This document shows positions 50,988 through 59,122 of a stretch of 64,000 nt of DNA, one piece after another. A program made the position numbers and the translations under genes. Source of the stretch: Actinoplanes oryzae (GTDB lineage Bacteria > Actinomycetota > Actinomycetes > Mycobacteriales > Micromonosporaceae); contig NZ_JAUQWH010000007.1 of assembly GCF_030757795.1 (NCBI RefSeq), positions 1 to 64,000 of the forward strand, in the 5' to 3' direction. Below the pieces are notes generated by a model that searched no databases, had not been told where the DNA came from, and saw nothing but the letters and a program-made list of their open reading frames with translations. Within the stretch, counting starts at the first letter, position 1, and every line of letters starts with the position of its first letter.

Positions 50988-52830
50988 TCACGACGCCCAC
51001 GGCCACCGGGTGATCGGCCACGACGCCGGAAAGTCCGCCCCCGGTGACCGGCGGTACGTCGCGATCGAGTACCACGGCGCCCGGGTATGGGGACGGTTGT
51101 CGGACGAGACCGGCGAGTTCACCCCGGACCGTGTCGACCCCGCGTCGTTCGTTCCACCGCACACGTGGCGGAACCGCTCGATCGGCCGGGACTTCTACAC
51201 CTACACCGTCGTGGACGACGGCGGCCGGGACCGCCAGGTCACTGTCCGGGGCACCTGGTCGCAGCCGTTCGCCGGTGACTCCACCAAGGTCTTCCGGACC
51301 GAGGACGGCCGCCTCGAATGGGCACCGGCGCCGGCGAGCACCGATCCCGCCGGTTACGACGTGCACGAGGTGATCGGCCCGGATGCGCTGCACCCCTTCG
51401 TCTGGGATGCGCCGGACGTCCTGGCTGCCGGCCTCGCCGACCCGTGGGCGACGTGGCAGTTCGCCTCCCGGATCGCCCGGGAGGCCTTCACCCGGAGCCA
51501 GGCCACCGGCACCACCGGCAGCCGGCCCAGGGTGCATACACACGAGAGTGCCCCCGGCCGGGCCGCCGCCGTTCGTGGTGAGCTGATCGACATGGTAGGC
51601 GGACAACTCGCCAAGATCGCCCAGCGCCGCGGCATGCCGCCGGAGTCCATGCCGGATGCCGCGTCCTTGTTCACGCCGGCGACGACACGGGCCCACGGGC
51701 GGACTCGCTTCTGGATCGAGGACCCCCTGCCCGCCGGTTCGCTGTCGATCGGCCCGGACGACTTCACGGACCCGTCCTGGCTGGCGCCGGTGCGGGAGAG
51801 CCTGCACCGGGCGGACGAGGGCACGCCCAACCTCTCGAGGTTCGTGTCGTCGGCGCCCGGAAGGCCCGCCGCGCTTCCCGCCGGGTTGCTCGATGCCGTC
51901 CGGCAGCGCCCGTACCGGCAGTTCATCGTGCTCGACCGGGACATGACGGGAGCCGTCCCGGCGCAGGACGTCAGGCGGCTCAACCTCACGCTGGAGCAGT
52001 TCCGCTCGGGTGGCCTGCCGGTGACCGTGATAGTCCGCGGCAAGGTCGGCGACGGGCTCAGGCGGGTGCTGAGCACCTATGGCGACGGCGTCGTCCTCGA
52101 GGTCACCAAGGGGTTCGCCAACGGGTTCGCCGCGGTGCGGGCCCGAGGTGACGCCGCATTCCGGCCGGACCACGTGTCCGGCCGCTTCGACGTGGCGCTG
52201 CTCGACGCGGCGGCGCGGACGGCAGCGCCCGCCGATGACCTCGCCCCGGTCGACGAGGCGCTCGGCGGCTGGTTCTTCGGGCTCCGGACAGACGTGCGGG
52301 GCCAGCACGAGATGCTTCGGGCCCAGTGGCACCGGCTCGGCGGGGTGGACATCCACCGGCAGATCGACGCGATGATCGCGCGGGTGCCGGACGAGACGGC
52401 GGTGGCGAGGCTGAAGTCGCTGGTGACCTTCGGCCCGGAGACCGACTTCGTCCCCCGGTTCCTCACGACGCCACAGGCGGAGCGCCCGGCTGTCATCGTC
52501 GGCGAGTTCGGCGGCCGGCTGGCGACCGGCACGGCCGGCACCGCGGACTTCGTCCAGCTCGCCGACGCCGCCACCCGGGGATCGGACGACCGGACCACCT
52601 TCGGCTACGGTCCGTTCGTCACCGACATGATGCTGCAGAGCGTGGCCAAGGCCGGCGCCGGCCAGTTCGACGACGCGCAGCAGTTCATCACCGTCATGAA
52701 GAGGGGCGAAAAGCTGGACCCGGAGCAGATGCAGGCCTGGTCGGCGGCCATCGAGCAATTGGTGCCGTCCATGCCGGCGGCCCGGCACCAGCTGCTCAGC
52801 CTGCAGGCGGCCATCTTCGCGTGCGCCTGA
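50908..52830 (+). CDS. Second giant effector-like protein, C-terminal part (frameshifted)
   Basis: The frame encodes 640 aa from GTG 50908, but protein-like sequence extends upstream in this frame to about 50850 (GWLDERGQPAD), pointing to a continuation of the 45837 gene rather than a separate gene. It matches the last 670 residues of the 2,791-aa protein throughout: EYHGARVWG, TKVFRTEDGRLEW, RQRPYRQFIVLD, TFGYGPFVTDMML and the end LQAAIFACA. There is no RBS at 50908. Joined, the product would be about 2,330 aa. If it is expressed alone, only the C-terminal module would be made, a situation similar to the short 704-aa paralog. Confidence 0.75.
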   Translation: MEPAVHLVTQHLDFVPGSAQSRPAVADHDAHGHRVIGHDAGKSAPGDRRYVAIEYHGARVWGRLSDETGEFTPDRVDPASFVPPHTWRNRSIGRDFYTYTVVDDGGRDRQVTVRGTWSQPFAGDSTKVFRTEDGRLEWAPAPASTDPAGYDVHEVIGPDALHPFVWDAPDVLAAGLADPWATWQFASRIAREAFTRSQATGTTGSRPRVHTHESAPGRAAAVRGELIDMVGGQLAKIAQRRGMPPESMPDAASLFTPATTRAHGRTRFWIEDPLPAGSLSIGPDDFTDPSWLAPVRESLHRADEGTPNLSRFVSSAPGRPAALPAGLLDAVRQRPYRQFIVLDRDMTGAVPAQDVRRLNLTLEQFRSGGLPVTVIVRGKVGDGLRRVLSTYGDGVVLEVTKGFANGFAAVRARGDAAFRPDHVSGRFDVALLDAAARTAAPADDLAPVDEALGGWFFGLRTDVRGQHEMLRAQWHRLGGVDIHRQIDAMIARVPDETAVARLKSLVTFGPETDFVPRFLTTPQAERPAVIVGEFGGRLATGTAGTADFVQLADAATRGSDDRTTFGYGPFVTDMMLQSVAKAGAGQFDDAQQFITVMKRGEKLDPEQMQAWSAAIEQLVPSMPAARHQLLSLQAAIFACA

Positions 52831-52957
52831 CGGGTGTGACAGCGACCGGGAGCCCTACGACGTCGAACGACCTCCTCGCGTTCAGCCGGGCAGGCGTGGC
52901 AAGAGTCATGGAGTCCGGCTATTGCGGACATCTCGGCGGCTGAGCTTCCCTGAACGC

Positions 52958-53638
52958 ATGACCACGATCGTGATCACCGGTGCCTCGCGGGGCATCGGCT
53001 TCGAGACCGCCCGGACACTCAGCGCCGCCGGTCATACGGTATGGCTCGGATGTCGCGACCGGGAGCGTGGTGAACGCGCCGCTCAGCAGGCTGGAGGACG
53101 ATTCCTGCACCTCGACGTCACCGACGACACCCTGGTGCGGGCGGCCGCCGGCACCGTCGGCGCGCTCGATGTGCTGATCAACAACGCCGGGATCCTGGAA
53201 CCGAATCCCGCGCTGTCCGATGTCACGGCGGAACAGATCCACACAGTCTTCGACACCAACGTCTACGGTCCTGTCCGCGTGACCAACGCGTTCCTGCCGG
53301 CGCTCACGCGATCGGACTCCCCGGCGATCCTCAATGTCACCAGCAGCATCGGGTCGCTGGCCAAGTCCGCCGACCCCGACGACGAGTTCACCGCCTATCC
53401 GCAGGACATCTATCGGGCCGCCAAGGCTGCCCTCAACATGTTCACCGTGCAGTTCGCCAAGGCCTTTCCCGGCGTACACGTCAATTGCGTCGACCCTGGC
53501 CTGACCGGAACCGACATGATGAACGGCTTCGGCCAGCCACCGGCGGCCGCGGCCGCGGTCATCGCCCGGATCGCGCTGCTGGGCCCGTCCGCTCCCACCG
53601 GCCGGTTCCTGAGCGCCGACGGCACCGTTCCCTGGTGA
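52958..53638 (+). CDS. Short-chain dehydrogenase/reductase
   Basis: This 226-aa SDR has the cofactor motif TGASRGIG, NNAG, the catalytic Ser region (NVTSSIGSL) and Y-x3-K in IYRAAKAAL. The long insert between Ser and Tyr is typical of carbonyl-reductase-like SDRs. Arg residues after the second strand (GCRDRERGE) favour NADPH. ATG 52958 starts the Rossmann fold; the upstream extension is not conserved-looking. Substrate unknown. The AraC-type gene 125 bases downstream may regulate it. Confidence 0.92.
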   Translation: MTTIVITGASRGIGFETARTLSAAGHTVWLGCRDRERGERAAQQAGGRFLHLDVTDDTLVRAAAGTVGALDVLINNAGILEPNPALSDVTAEQIHTVFDTNVYGPVRVTNAFLPALTRSDSPAILNVTSSIGSLAKSADPDDEFTAYPQDIYRAAKAALNMFTVQFAKAFPGVHVNCVDPGLTGTDMMNGFGQPPAAAAAVIARIALLGPSAPTGRFLSADGTVPW

Positions 53639-53763
53639 TCGGCGATACTTGAAGCGCCCGTCAACGCGCTTCCCGTTCGTGTGGCACTCTCGCCGGCGCT
53701 TCTGCCTCCGCCTGACGCGGATTAGCCTTGCAGGCCAATCAGTTGCCGGCGGGAGGATCGAGG

Positions 53764-54768
53764 GTGACGGTCGCACCGGACAAGTTCACGAGGGTCCCGG
53801 GCCCGGAGTCACGACGGTGGCGACTGGTCAGCTCCGACCGGGAGCGTGCCCGGCACGAGATCACCCGGATGTTCGGCGTGGCGTCGCTGGCCCTGTCCGC
53901 ACCGGCGGGGACACCGTTCGCGCTCGATCTGGCGGCGGCACGCAGCGGGCCGGTGACGACTGCCGACATCTCGTACGCGAAACCGATGGCCTCGCGGTGG
54001 AGCGGCTCGCGTGGCTACAGCATCCTCCTTGCCTCCCACGGTCAGGCCCACCTCCGGCGCAACAACGACGACGTGCGGGTCGACCGGCGGTACGCAGCGG
54101 CCCTCCGCCCCGGCGACGAGGTCTCCTACCGCCACGACGGCGCCTACCGGCACCTGCTCGTCAGGGTGGACGAGGCCGCCCTGCACCGGGCGCTGTCAGC
54201 GCTGCTCGGAGCCGACGAGGTGCACCGGGTCGCCTTGCCACCGGAACTGGACCTCACCCACGGGCCCCTGGCGAGCTGGCAACGCCTGGTCCGCCAGTTC
54301 CACCACGAGTGCGTGACCGACGCCAGCCTGCTGCAATATTCCCTGATCGCGGAGCACATGCGCCACGTCGTCGTGTCCGGGATGCTGGCCTGCCTGCCGC
54401 GGGTCGACGATGCCGGGGAGCGGTCGGCCCGGCCCGCGCGGGCTCCCTCCGTCCTCCGGGTGCTGGACGCGATCAACGCGGAGCCGGAGCGTCCGTACAC
54501 GATCATCGAGCTCGCCGCGATAGGCCGGGTCAGCGTGCGCAGCCTGCAAGAGGGTTTCCGCCGGCAGGTGGGCTCGACCCCGACCGCTTATCTGCGGCAG
54601 GTCCGGCTCTCCCGGGCCCACAAGCTGCTGCGGCACAGCCCGTACGGGCAGGTGACGGTGGCCATGGTGGCGCATCGGTGCGGGTTCGTCCACCTCGGCC
54701 GGTTCAGCGCCGCCTACCGAGCCGCCTACGGCATGAACCCGTCGCAGACGCTGCGCACCGGCACCTGA
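53764..54768 (+). CDS. AraC-family transcriptional regulator
   Basis: This 334-aa protein has an N-terminal cupin-like ligand domain of the AraC-binding-like type (about 30-200) and a C-terminal double helix-turn-helix (about 235-330; SVRSLQEGFRRQVGSTPTAYLRQVRLSRAHKLL; VAHRCGFVHLGRFSAAYRAAYG, read here as two motifs). GTG 53764 has GGGAGG upstream and is preferred to a TTG at 53728. Such regulators often control aromatic or oxidoreductase genes; the SDR upstream is the nearest candidate. Confidence 0.9.
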   Translation: MTVAPDKFTRVPGPESRRWRLVSSDRERARHEITRMFGVASLALSAPAGTPFALDLAAARSGPVTTADISYAKPMASRWSGSRGYSILLASHGQAHLRRNNDDVRVDRRYAAALRPGDEVSYRHDGAYRHLLVRVDEAALHRALSALLGADEVHRVALPPELDLTHGPLASWQRLVRQFHHECVTDASLLQYSLIAEHMRHVVVSGMLACLPRVDDAGERSARPARAPSVLRVLDAINAEPERPYTIIELAAIGRVSVRSLQEGFRRQVGSTPTAYLRQVRLSRAHKLLRHSPYGQVTVAMVAHRCGFVHLGRFSAAYRAAYGMNPSQTLRTGT

Positions 54769-54795
54769 CCGGCGCACCGGGCTGTGCCGAGCCTG

Positions 54796-55746
54796 TTACC
54801 GCTGCGTGGTGACGTTCAGGATGATCTTGCCGCGCAGGTGGCCGGCTTCCATGGCCTTGTGGGCCTGGTCCGCCTCGCCGAGATCGAAGGTGCGCTGGAT
54901 GACGGGGCGCAGCTTCCCGGCGTCCACGAGCGCGGCGATCTTGCCCAGGCGCTGTCCGTCGGACTCGAGGACGAAGCCGGCCGCGTGGATGCCCTCCCGG
55001 TCGGCCCGCTCGGCGTCGGGCGCGCCGGCGATGGTGATCAGGTGCCCACCGGGAACGACGCTGTCGTACGCCGCTTCCAGGGTGTCGCCGCCGACCGTGT
55101 CGAACACGACGTCGGCGAAACGACCACGGGCCGCGAGTTCACCGGTGCGGTAGTCGATCACCTCGTCGGCGCCGAGCGACCGGGCGAGTGTGATGCCGTC
55201 GCCCGACGCGGTGGTGACGACGGTCGCGCCCGCGTGCCTGGCCAGCTGCAGGGCGACGGTGCCGACACCGCCGGAGCCACCGAGGATCAGCACCGTCTGC
55301 CCGGCGGACAGTCCGCCGATCTCGAACAGCGCCTTCCACGCCGTCTGCGCCGTCAACGGCAGCGCGGCCGCCTCCGGCAGCGGCAACGACTCCGGGGCAC
55401 GCGCGATGTGAGCCGGGTCGACGGCGACGAACTCGGCGTAGGTGCCGTCACGGTGCAACGCGGGGCGGCCGAAGACCCGATCGCCCACCCGCAGGTCGGT
55501 GGTCGCGGTGCCGAGCCGTTCGACGGTTCCGGCGAATTCCCAGCCGAGCGTCATCGGGAAGGGGTGATGGGTGAAGTCGAAGCCACCCTGCCGGACGCCG
55601 ACATCGAGCGGGTTGACGGCGCTGGCGTGCACCCGCACCAGGATCTCGCCCGGGCCGAGGACCGGAACGGGGGCATCGTCGGCGTGCTGCAGCACCTCGG
55701 TGCCGCCGAAGTTGTGGATGCGCACGGCGCGCATGTGCTCGGTCAT
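54796..55746 (-). CDS. NADP-dependent quinone oxidoreductase-like (MDR family)
   Basis: This 316-aa zinc-free MDR protein has the GroES-like N-terminus (ILVRVHASAVNPLDVG) and a Rossmann domain with GGSGGVGTVALQLARH. No zinc ligands are present, as in quinone oxidoreductases (QOR/zeta-crystallin type). A strong AAGGAGG precedes the ATG. It is divergent from the HxlR gene, with a 57-base gap containing an operator-like repeat, a known arrangement in which HxlR-type regulators such as YodB/QorR sense quinones or thiol-reactive compounds and repress a reductase. Confidence 0.92.
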   Translation of the reverse strand: MTEHMRAVRIHNFGGTEVLQHADDAPVPVLGPGEILVRVHASAVNPLDVGVRQGGFDFTHHPFPMTLGWEFAGTVERLGTATTDLRVGDRVFGRPALHRDGTYAEFVAVDPAHIARAPESLPLPEAAALPLTAQTAWKALFEIGGLSAGQTVLILGGSGGVGTVALQLARHAGATVVTTASGDGITLARSLGADEVIDYRTGELAARGRFADVVFDTVGGDTLEAAYDSVVPGGHLITIAGAPDAERADREGIHAAGFVLESDGQRLGKIAALVDAGKLRPVIQRTFDLGEADQAHKAMEAGHLRGKIILNVTTQR

Positions 55747-55780
55747 GAGACCTCCTTGGTCGCCCCGACCGTAACAGCCT

Positions 55781-55799
55781 GACTTTGAAAAACAAAGCC
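55781..55799. promoter_or_regulatory. Putative HxlR operator
   Basis: GACTTTG, five A residues, then CAAAGCC form an inverted repeat with one mismatch in 7-bp arms. It is centred in the 57-base gap between the quinone oxidoreductase and HxlR genes, in AT-rich sequence unlike the surroundings, and can serve both promoters. Confidence 0.6.
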
Positions 55800-55803
55800 A
55801 GAT

Positions 55804-56274
55804 ATGATGTACGCCATGTCGAAGACCTCCCATGCCACCAGTGGATGTGCGATCGCTCGCGGACTCGGCGTGCTCGGCGAGCGCTGGACCGGCATGATCG
55901 TGCGGGATGCGCTCCGGGGGGTCGACCGGTTCGCCGACTTCGCGGCCGAGCTCGGCATCGCCCAGGACGTCCTCACCAAGCGCCTCAACACGCTCGTGGC
56001 AGCCGGCGTGATGGAGCAGATTCCCTACCAGGACGAGGGTTCCCGCACGCGTCATCGGTACGTCCTGACCGCCTCCGGGCGGCAACTGGCCGTCGCCCTG
56101 GCCGCGGTCGGCGACTGGGCAGCGACGCATCACCCGGTCGACGGGGGCAGCACCTCGCACTTCGTGGAGACGAGCAGCGGGCAGCACGTCCGAGCGGCGC
56201 TGGTCACCGACGACGGCCGCATCGTGGCACCGGCCGACGCGCGCCTGGTGGTCGGCGACAGCGACGCGGTGTGA
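55804..56274 (+). CDS. HxlR-family transcriptional regulator
   Basis: This 156-aa winged-helix protein has the HxlR signature: CAIARGLGVLGERWTGMIVRD, LGIAQDVLTKRLNTLVAAGV and YVLTASGRQL. A conserved N-terminal Cys (Cys15 from the first ATG) corresponds to the redox-sensing Cys of YodB/HypR relatives, suggesting control by electrophiles (inference). ATG 55816 (MSKTSH) is an alternative start. It is divergent from the quinone oxidoreductase. Confidence 0.9.
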   Translation: MMYAMSKTSHATSGCAIARGLGVLGERWTGMIVRDALRGVDRFADFAAELGIAQDVLTKRLNTLVAAGVMEQIPYQDEGSRTRHRYVLTASGRQLAVALAAVGDWAATHHPVDGGSTSHFVETSSGQHVRAALVTDDGRIVAPADARLVVGDSDAV

Positions 56275-56293
56275 TCCAGGGCGCATTGCGTAA

Positions 56294-56311
56294 CTAGACC
56301 GGTCTGTCTAG
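56294..56311. promoter_or_regulatory. Putative TetR operator of the MFS operon
   Basis: CTAGAC and GTCTAG form a perfect inverted repeat with a 6-base spacer, and AGACCGGTCT within it is itself a perfect palindrome. It lies 50 bases upstream of the MFS start. The efflux gene and TetR gene form one operon, so the site fits feedback repression by that TetR. Confidence 0.6.
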
Positions 56312-56361
56312 CTTGAGAGGGGGAAGAGATAGGTCGTTCTCCTCAATGAAGGGAGGCTCCC

Positions 56362-57528
56362 GTGCCTCGCACCCTCGTGCTGCTGACCTCGATCGTCGTG
56401 TCGTTCCTGGCCGCTTCCAGCGCGCCCACGCCGCTCTACACCGTCTACGCCGAACGCTGGCACTTCACACCCGTCACGACCACCGTGATCTTCGCGATCT
56501 ACGCGCTGGCCGTCCTGGCCGCGCTGCTCGTTCTCGGCCGGCTGTCCGACCATCTCGGCCGCCGTCCGATCATTCTGGCCAGCCTCGGGCTGCAGGCCGT
56601 CGCCATGATCGTGTTCGCCACCGCCGGTGGCCTGGGAGCACTGATCGCCGGTCGCATCCTGCAGGGCGTGGCCACCGGCGGGTCGGTCGGCGCGATCGGG
56701 GCGGCGATGCTGGACGTGGACCGGCGGCGCGGCGTCCTGACCAACGCGATCGCGCCCGGCCTGGGCACGGCGCTCGGCGCGCTGCTGTCCGGGCTGATCG
56801 TGCAATACCTGCCGGCCCCCACCCACCTGATCTATCTGCTGCTGCTGGCGGTGTTCGCGATCCAGGCGGCCGGGGTGCTCCGCATGCCCGAGACGGTCAC
56901 CCGCCGGCCGGGGGCGGTCCGGGCCCTCGTACCGGAATTCTCCGTGCCGAGGAGCCTGGCCGGACCGGTCCTCACCGTCGCGCCGATCCTGTTCGCGGTC
57001 TGGGCACTGGCCGGATTCGGCGGATCGCTGGCGCCGGCACTGGTCCGGGAGCTGTCCGGGTCCCCGGCCGCGGCCCTGGCCGGAGTGCCACTCTTCCTGC
57101 TGACGTTCGTCGGTGCCATGACCACGGTGGCGGTGGATCGCGTGCCGGCCCGGCTCGTGCTGCGGTGGGGCATCCCGCTCGTGATCGCCGGCTCGCTGGG
57201 CACCCTGGTCGCGACCACGCTCGGGTCGACCACCGGCTTCCTCGTGGCCACGGTCGTCGCCGGTGCCGGCTTCGGAGCCGGGATCCAGGGCGCCATGCGT
57301 ACGGTCGTGCCGCAGGCCGCGCCCGAGGAGCGCTCCGGCGTGCTGTCGGTCCTCTACGTCATCACCTACCTCGGCATCGGCTTGCCGTCGGTGACAGCCG
57401 GGGTCTTCGTGGTGCACAGTGGCCTGGACGGCACCGCCCGCGGCTACTCGGTCTTCGTGATCCTGCTCGCCGTGGCGACGCTGGCCGGCACGCTGCGCAC
57501 GGCACGACGGGTAGAGTCGGTCCGATGA
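56362..57528 (+). CDS. MFS transporter, drug efflux type
   Basis: This 388-aa protein has 12 hydrophobic helices. It carries the MFS motif A in LGRLSDHLGRRP between helices 2 and 3 and RILQGVATGG in helix 4, typical of multidrug or sugar exporters. GTG 56362 has GGGAGG upstream. Its stop overlaps the TetR start in ATGA, so the transporter and its probable repressor are co-expressed. The exported compound cannot be predicted. Confidence 0.92.
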   Translation: MPRTLVLLTSIVVSFLAASSAPTPLYTVYAERWHFTPVTTTVIFAIYALAVLAALLVLGRLSDHLGRRPIILASLGLQAVAMIVFATAGGLGALIAGRILQGVATGGSVGAIGAAMLDVDRRRGVLTNAIAPGLGTALGALLSGLIVQYLPAPTHLIYLLLLAVFAIQAAGVLRMPETVTRRPGAVRALVPEFSVPRSLAGPVLTVAPILFAVWALAGFGGSLAPALVRELSGSPAAALAGVPLFLLTFVGAMTTVAVDRVPARLVLRWGIPLVIAGSLGTLVATTLGSTTGFLVATVVAGAGFGAGIQGAMRTVVPQAAPEERSGVLSVLYVITYLGIGLPSVTAGVFVVHSGLDGTARGYSVFVILLAVATLAGTLRTARRVESVR

Positions 57529-58103
57529 CAAGGCGGTCGCCGGCCCGGGAGAAGCTGCTCGACGCGGCGGACGAGCTGTTCTATGCCGAGGGCGTCAAAA
57601 CGGTCGGCATCGACCGGGTCATCGAGCACGCCGGAGTGGCCCGGGCCTCGCTCTACAACAGCTTCAGCGGCAAGGACGAGCTCGTCAAGGCGTACCTCGA
57701 GCGTCGCGCGGACCGGATGCTGGCCCGCATCGAAGAGGCCGTGGCCGCCCGCGCCGACGCCCGCGACCGGCTGCTGGCCGTCCTCGACGTCCAGGCGGCC
57801 TGGATCGCCGCGCCGTCCTACAACGGGTGCGCGTTCGCCCGCGCCTCGGCCGAGTCGACGCCCGACGGGGTGGCCCGGATCGCCAGCGACGACTTCCGGA
57901 GGCGCCTGATCACGCTGCTGACCGACATCGCCGGCCAGGCCGGCGTGGCCGCCCCGGAGGAGCTGGCCCGGCAGCTGTCCCTGCTCTACGACGGCGCGGC
58001 CAACGCCGGTCGCTTCGACCGGCAGCGCGCCTCCGACACCGCCCGCGCCATCGCGTCGACGCTTGTCGACGGGGCGCTCCAGCCCAGTCGGCGCGGCGCT
58101 TGA
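57525..58103 (+). CDS. TetR-family regulator of the MFS operon
   Basis: This 192-aa protein has an N-terminal helix-turn-helix (DELFYAEGVKTVGIDRVIEHA; ASLYNSFSGKDELV) and a ligand domain with YNGCAFARASAE. It resembles the TetR at 39633. Translation is coupled to the MFS gene by a 4-base overlap, and the inverted repeat at 56294 is a suitable operator. Confidence 0.92.
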   Translation: MTRRSPAREKLLDAADELFYAEGVKTVGIDRVIEHAGVARASLYNSFSGKDELVKAYLERRADRMLARIEEAVAARADARDRLLAVLDVQAAWIAAPSYNGCAFARASAESTPDGVARIASDDFRRRLITLLTDIAGQAGVAAPEELARQLSLLYDGAANAGRFDRQRASDTARAIASTLVDGALQPSRRGA

Positions 58104-58589
58104 GCGTACGGAAGACCGTGATCGCCTTCTTGACCGACGAGGGATCATGCGGCCTTCACCGAGCTGCTCCCTAACGTGCCGCGGGAGGTCGTCCTCCACA
58201 GCGGTGCTGCGTTCCTGGCGAATCTCGCGCGTACGGGAGTGATTGCGAGCCCCGGCCCGCTGCGTACGATACGGTTTCGTCCAGAACGGGGAGTACATGA
58301 GCGACGGCGGGGGATCGCCGCGTCGTTGCGCGGCGGGCAGCGGCCCTCGCCGTGGGAAGAGGATTCGGAACGGAATCTTCGCGTGCGCTTCGACCGCGGC
58401 GACTCGCGGGTCGAGGGACGGGGATCCGAGCCGTGAGCCACACGTCTCAACGCAGCACTGCGGTGCCGGCCGGTTCGCACAGCCACCGCTGGCTGCGGTC
58501 GGCAGTCCAGCCGTCCCGCCCTGGCCCGCGTCCGCCCGACCTTGACCGAGGAGCCCTTCGAGTCCCGCTTCGCATACGGTGTCCGGCTC
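58104..58589. other. Region without a supported gene
   Basis: Several open frames exist on both strands but none has a recognisable domain, a consistent RBS or a continuous protein-like composition. The lower part is slightly less GC-rich than the neighbours. It adjoins the SDR remnant and is probably degenerate coding sequence. Confidence 0.5.
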
Positions 58590-58873
58590 GGCGCATGTCG
58601 GCCGGGGTCGGCGCCGGCGAGTACTCGAGCACGTCGATCGGGCCCAAGCCGCTGCTCGGCGGCGGTCAGCGCCACTATCAGGGCGGGGCGGTCGGTGACG
58701 TCGGCTGGGAAGTCCTCGACCCGGGTACCGAGACCGAACAGCCTGCCGGCGACTTCCTCGAGCGCCGGACGGGTCCGGGCGATCAACGTCACGTCGAACC
58801 CCTCGGCCGCGAAGCGCCGACCGATCGCGTGCCCCGGTTGCGGGCCGGCGCCGATGACAGCGATCGTGCTCAC
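58590..58873 (-). pseudogene. N-terminal remnant of an SDR gene
   Basis: From GTG 58873 the sequence begins VSTIAVIGAGPQPGHAIGRRFAAEG in an SDR-like way (cofactor-binding strand, then VTLIARTRPALEE and DVTDRPAL). The frame breaks at GGGCCC (58640-58645): dropping one base restores LGPIDVLEYSPAPTPADM, the expected SDR continuation. About 20 residues later similarity stops and no catalytic Tyr/Lys follows. It is both frameshifted and truncated, so it is non-functional as an SDR. Confidence 0.7.
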
Positions 58874-59081
58874 TCGTTCGTTCGGCGGTGTGCGCAAGGA
58901 TGCCGTCGGTGAGGATGTCCTCGCCGGTGGGCTTCTCCTCGCCCTCGCGCTGCTGGTCGTTGAAGTCGGCGCGTTCCCCGGGCGTCAGCGTCGTGTAGTC
59001 GCCGGCCAGCCAGGTCGCCAGGGCCGGGGAGGCGGCGATGCCCGTGACGATGTCGTCGCGCCGAGGGGCCACCTCGCTCAC
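58860..59081 (-). CDS. Possible small hypothetical protein
   Basis: From GTG 59081 the frame starts VSEVAPRRDDIVTGIAAS and runs for about 70 acidic, protein-like residues before entering the SDR remnant, where it turns into Arg/Pro-rich shadow sequence without stopping. It lies 42 bases after the amidohydrolase on the same strand. No family recognised. The true end is unclear; a one-base shift would stop it at the TGA overlapping the SDR start, so it may be a frameshifted small gene. Confidence 0.4.
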
Positions 59082-59122
59082 CGGCTTCCCCGCGTATCAC
59101 CTATCTGCAGTGCCCGCCCTGC

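Noticed and set aside
50660..50990. Programmed +1 frameshifting in the second giant
   Set aside because: I see no slippery heptamer with a stop codon or downstream structure that would argue for it; an indel in CCCGGG is simpler.
54769..54795. Hairpin between the AraC and quinone oxidoreductase genes
   Set aside because: Only short imperfect complementarity (CGGCAC with GTGCCG) with a long loop; not enough to call a terminator.
58176..58436. 86-aa plus-strand open frame, considered as a transposase remnant
   Set aside because: No DDE or helix-turn-helix motif and no terminal inverted repeats could be seen.
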